A stretch of DNA of 6,645 nt from an uncultured Propioniciclava sp. Lineage in GTDB: Bacteria; Actinomycetota; Actinomycetes; Propionibacteriales; Propionibacteriaceae. Where the stretch lies: contig CALMPQ010000016.1 in assembly GCA_937872005.1 (NCBI GenBank), forward strand, positions 1 to 6,645. Reading direction: 5' to 3'. The position numbers and the translations under genes were made by a program. Each line of letters begins with the position of its first letter. Position 1 is the stretch's first letter. The notes below the pieces were generated by a model. The model saw only the letters and a program-made list of their open reading frames with translations. It was not told the origin of the DNA and did not search any database. Shown piece by piece: positions 6,310-6,645 of this stretch.

Positions 6310-6645
6310 TGCGCCTCATCGGGGCGGAGGCCCACCGCTGGCTCGCCCGCCGTGGCTTGTGGGTCGCCCTCGCGGGGGCGTTCGCCCTGCTGGCCATGCT
6401 GTGCTCCACGATCGTCCTCGCCACGCGGCCCCCCTCGGGCGAGGATGTCGCGGCCGGCCGCGTCGCCTTCGCCGAGCAGCACGCCCAGTGGGTCGAGAAC
6501 CACGAGTCCGACCGGAAAGCCTGCCTGAAGACGCTCCCGCCCGACGAGGTGGACAAGGCCGACGAGTACTGCGCGATGGAGGAGCCCAAGGAGGAGTGGT
6601 TCGTCCCCCAGCCCATGGGTTGGGCCAACGCCATCTCCACCGTCA
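6309..6645 (+). CDS. ABC exporter permease (ABC-2 type), 5' part only
   Basis: An open frame from ATG 6309 runs past the window end (112 codons visible). The ATG shares its A with the TGA stop of the ATPase gene, so the two are translationally coupled; GTG 6306 would be an alternative in-frame start. The N-terminus 'MRLIGAEAHRWLARRG' is a short basic cytoplasmic segment, followed by a transmembrane helix at about residues 17-39 ('LWVALAGAFALLAMLCSTIVL'). After that comes a charged hydrophilic stretch of at least 70 residues holding Cys72 and Cys88, probably outside the membrane. This is how many actinobacterial ABC-2 permeases with a large loop after helix 1 begin. It is the expected membrane partner of the ATPase; the remaining helices lie beyond the window. 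Confidence 0.8.
   Translation, partial: MRLIGAEAHRWLARRGLWVALAGAFALLAMLCSTIVLATRPPSGEDVAAGRVAFAEQHAQWVENHESDRKACLKTLPPDEVDKADEYCAMEEPKEEWFVPQPMGWANAISTV

Overview
The window is high-GC DNA with a near-exclusive G/C third codon position in most genes. Its gene content (amidase with C-terminal SLH domains, CHAP and FG-GAP proteins, ABC exporter with a bacitracin-type ATPase) fits a Gram-positive actinomycete. The SLH sequences, with a 'NRDAMAAF' core, resemble those of Propionibacteriaceae and related Actinomycetota. That placement is inference from protein style, not from a marker gene.

Layout: 1-331 is the 3' end of a 2-amino-3-ketobutyrate CoA ligase gene (kbl-like, + strand). A 91-bp gap leads to 426-3275 (+), a 949-residue secreted modular protein: signal peptide, CHAP cysteine-peptidase/amidase domain, two thrombospondin-type-3 calcium repeats, seven FG-GAP/VCBS blades, Ig-like regions and three SLH domains. 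At 3363-5162 (-) lies a convergent 599-residue secreted Zn amidase (Amidase_2/PGRP type) with three SLH domains of the same style and a Pro/Glu-rich tail. The 87 bp between the two stop codons, together with the last codons of the amidase gene, form a long imperfect inverted repeat that probably terminates both transcripts. A 178-bp divergent intergenic region holds a 14-bp perfect palindrome. It separates the amidase gene from an ABC exporter operon: ATPase 5341-6309 (+), then a permease that starts at 6309 and runs off the window.

The most distinctive content is the convergent pair of predicted peptidoglycan hydrolases. Their catalytic domains are unrelated (CHAP cysteine enzyme, zinc amidase), but both end in three SLH domains. 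This suggests two wall-remodelling enzymes displayed on the cell surface through a common anchoring mode. The CHAP protein also carries a probable seven-bladed propeller with alternating blade types and a cysteine pair in every blade. I recognise all the parts as known families. What may be undescribed is the combination and the convergent arrangement, not a new family. No CRISPR, tRNA, rRNA, transposase or phage gene was seen.
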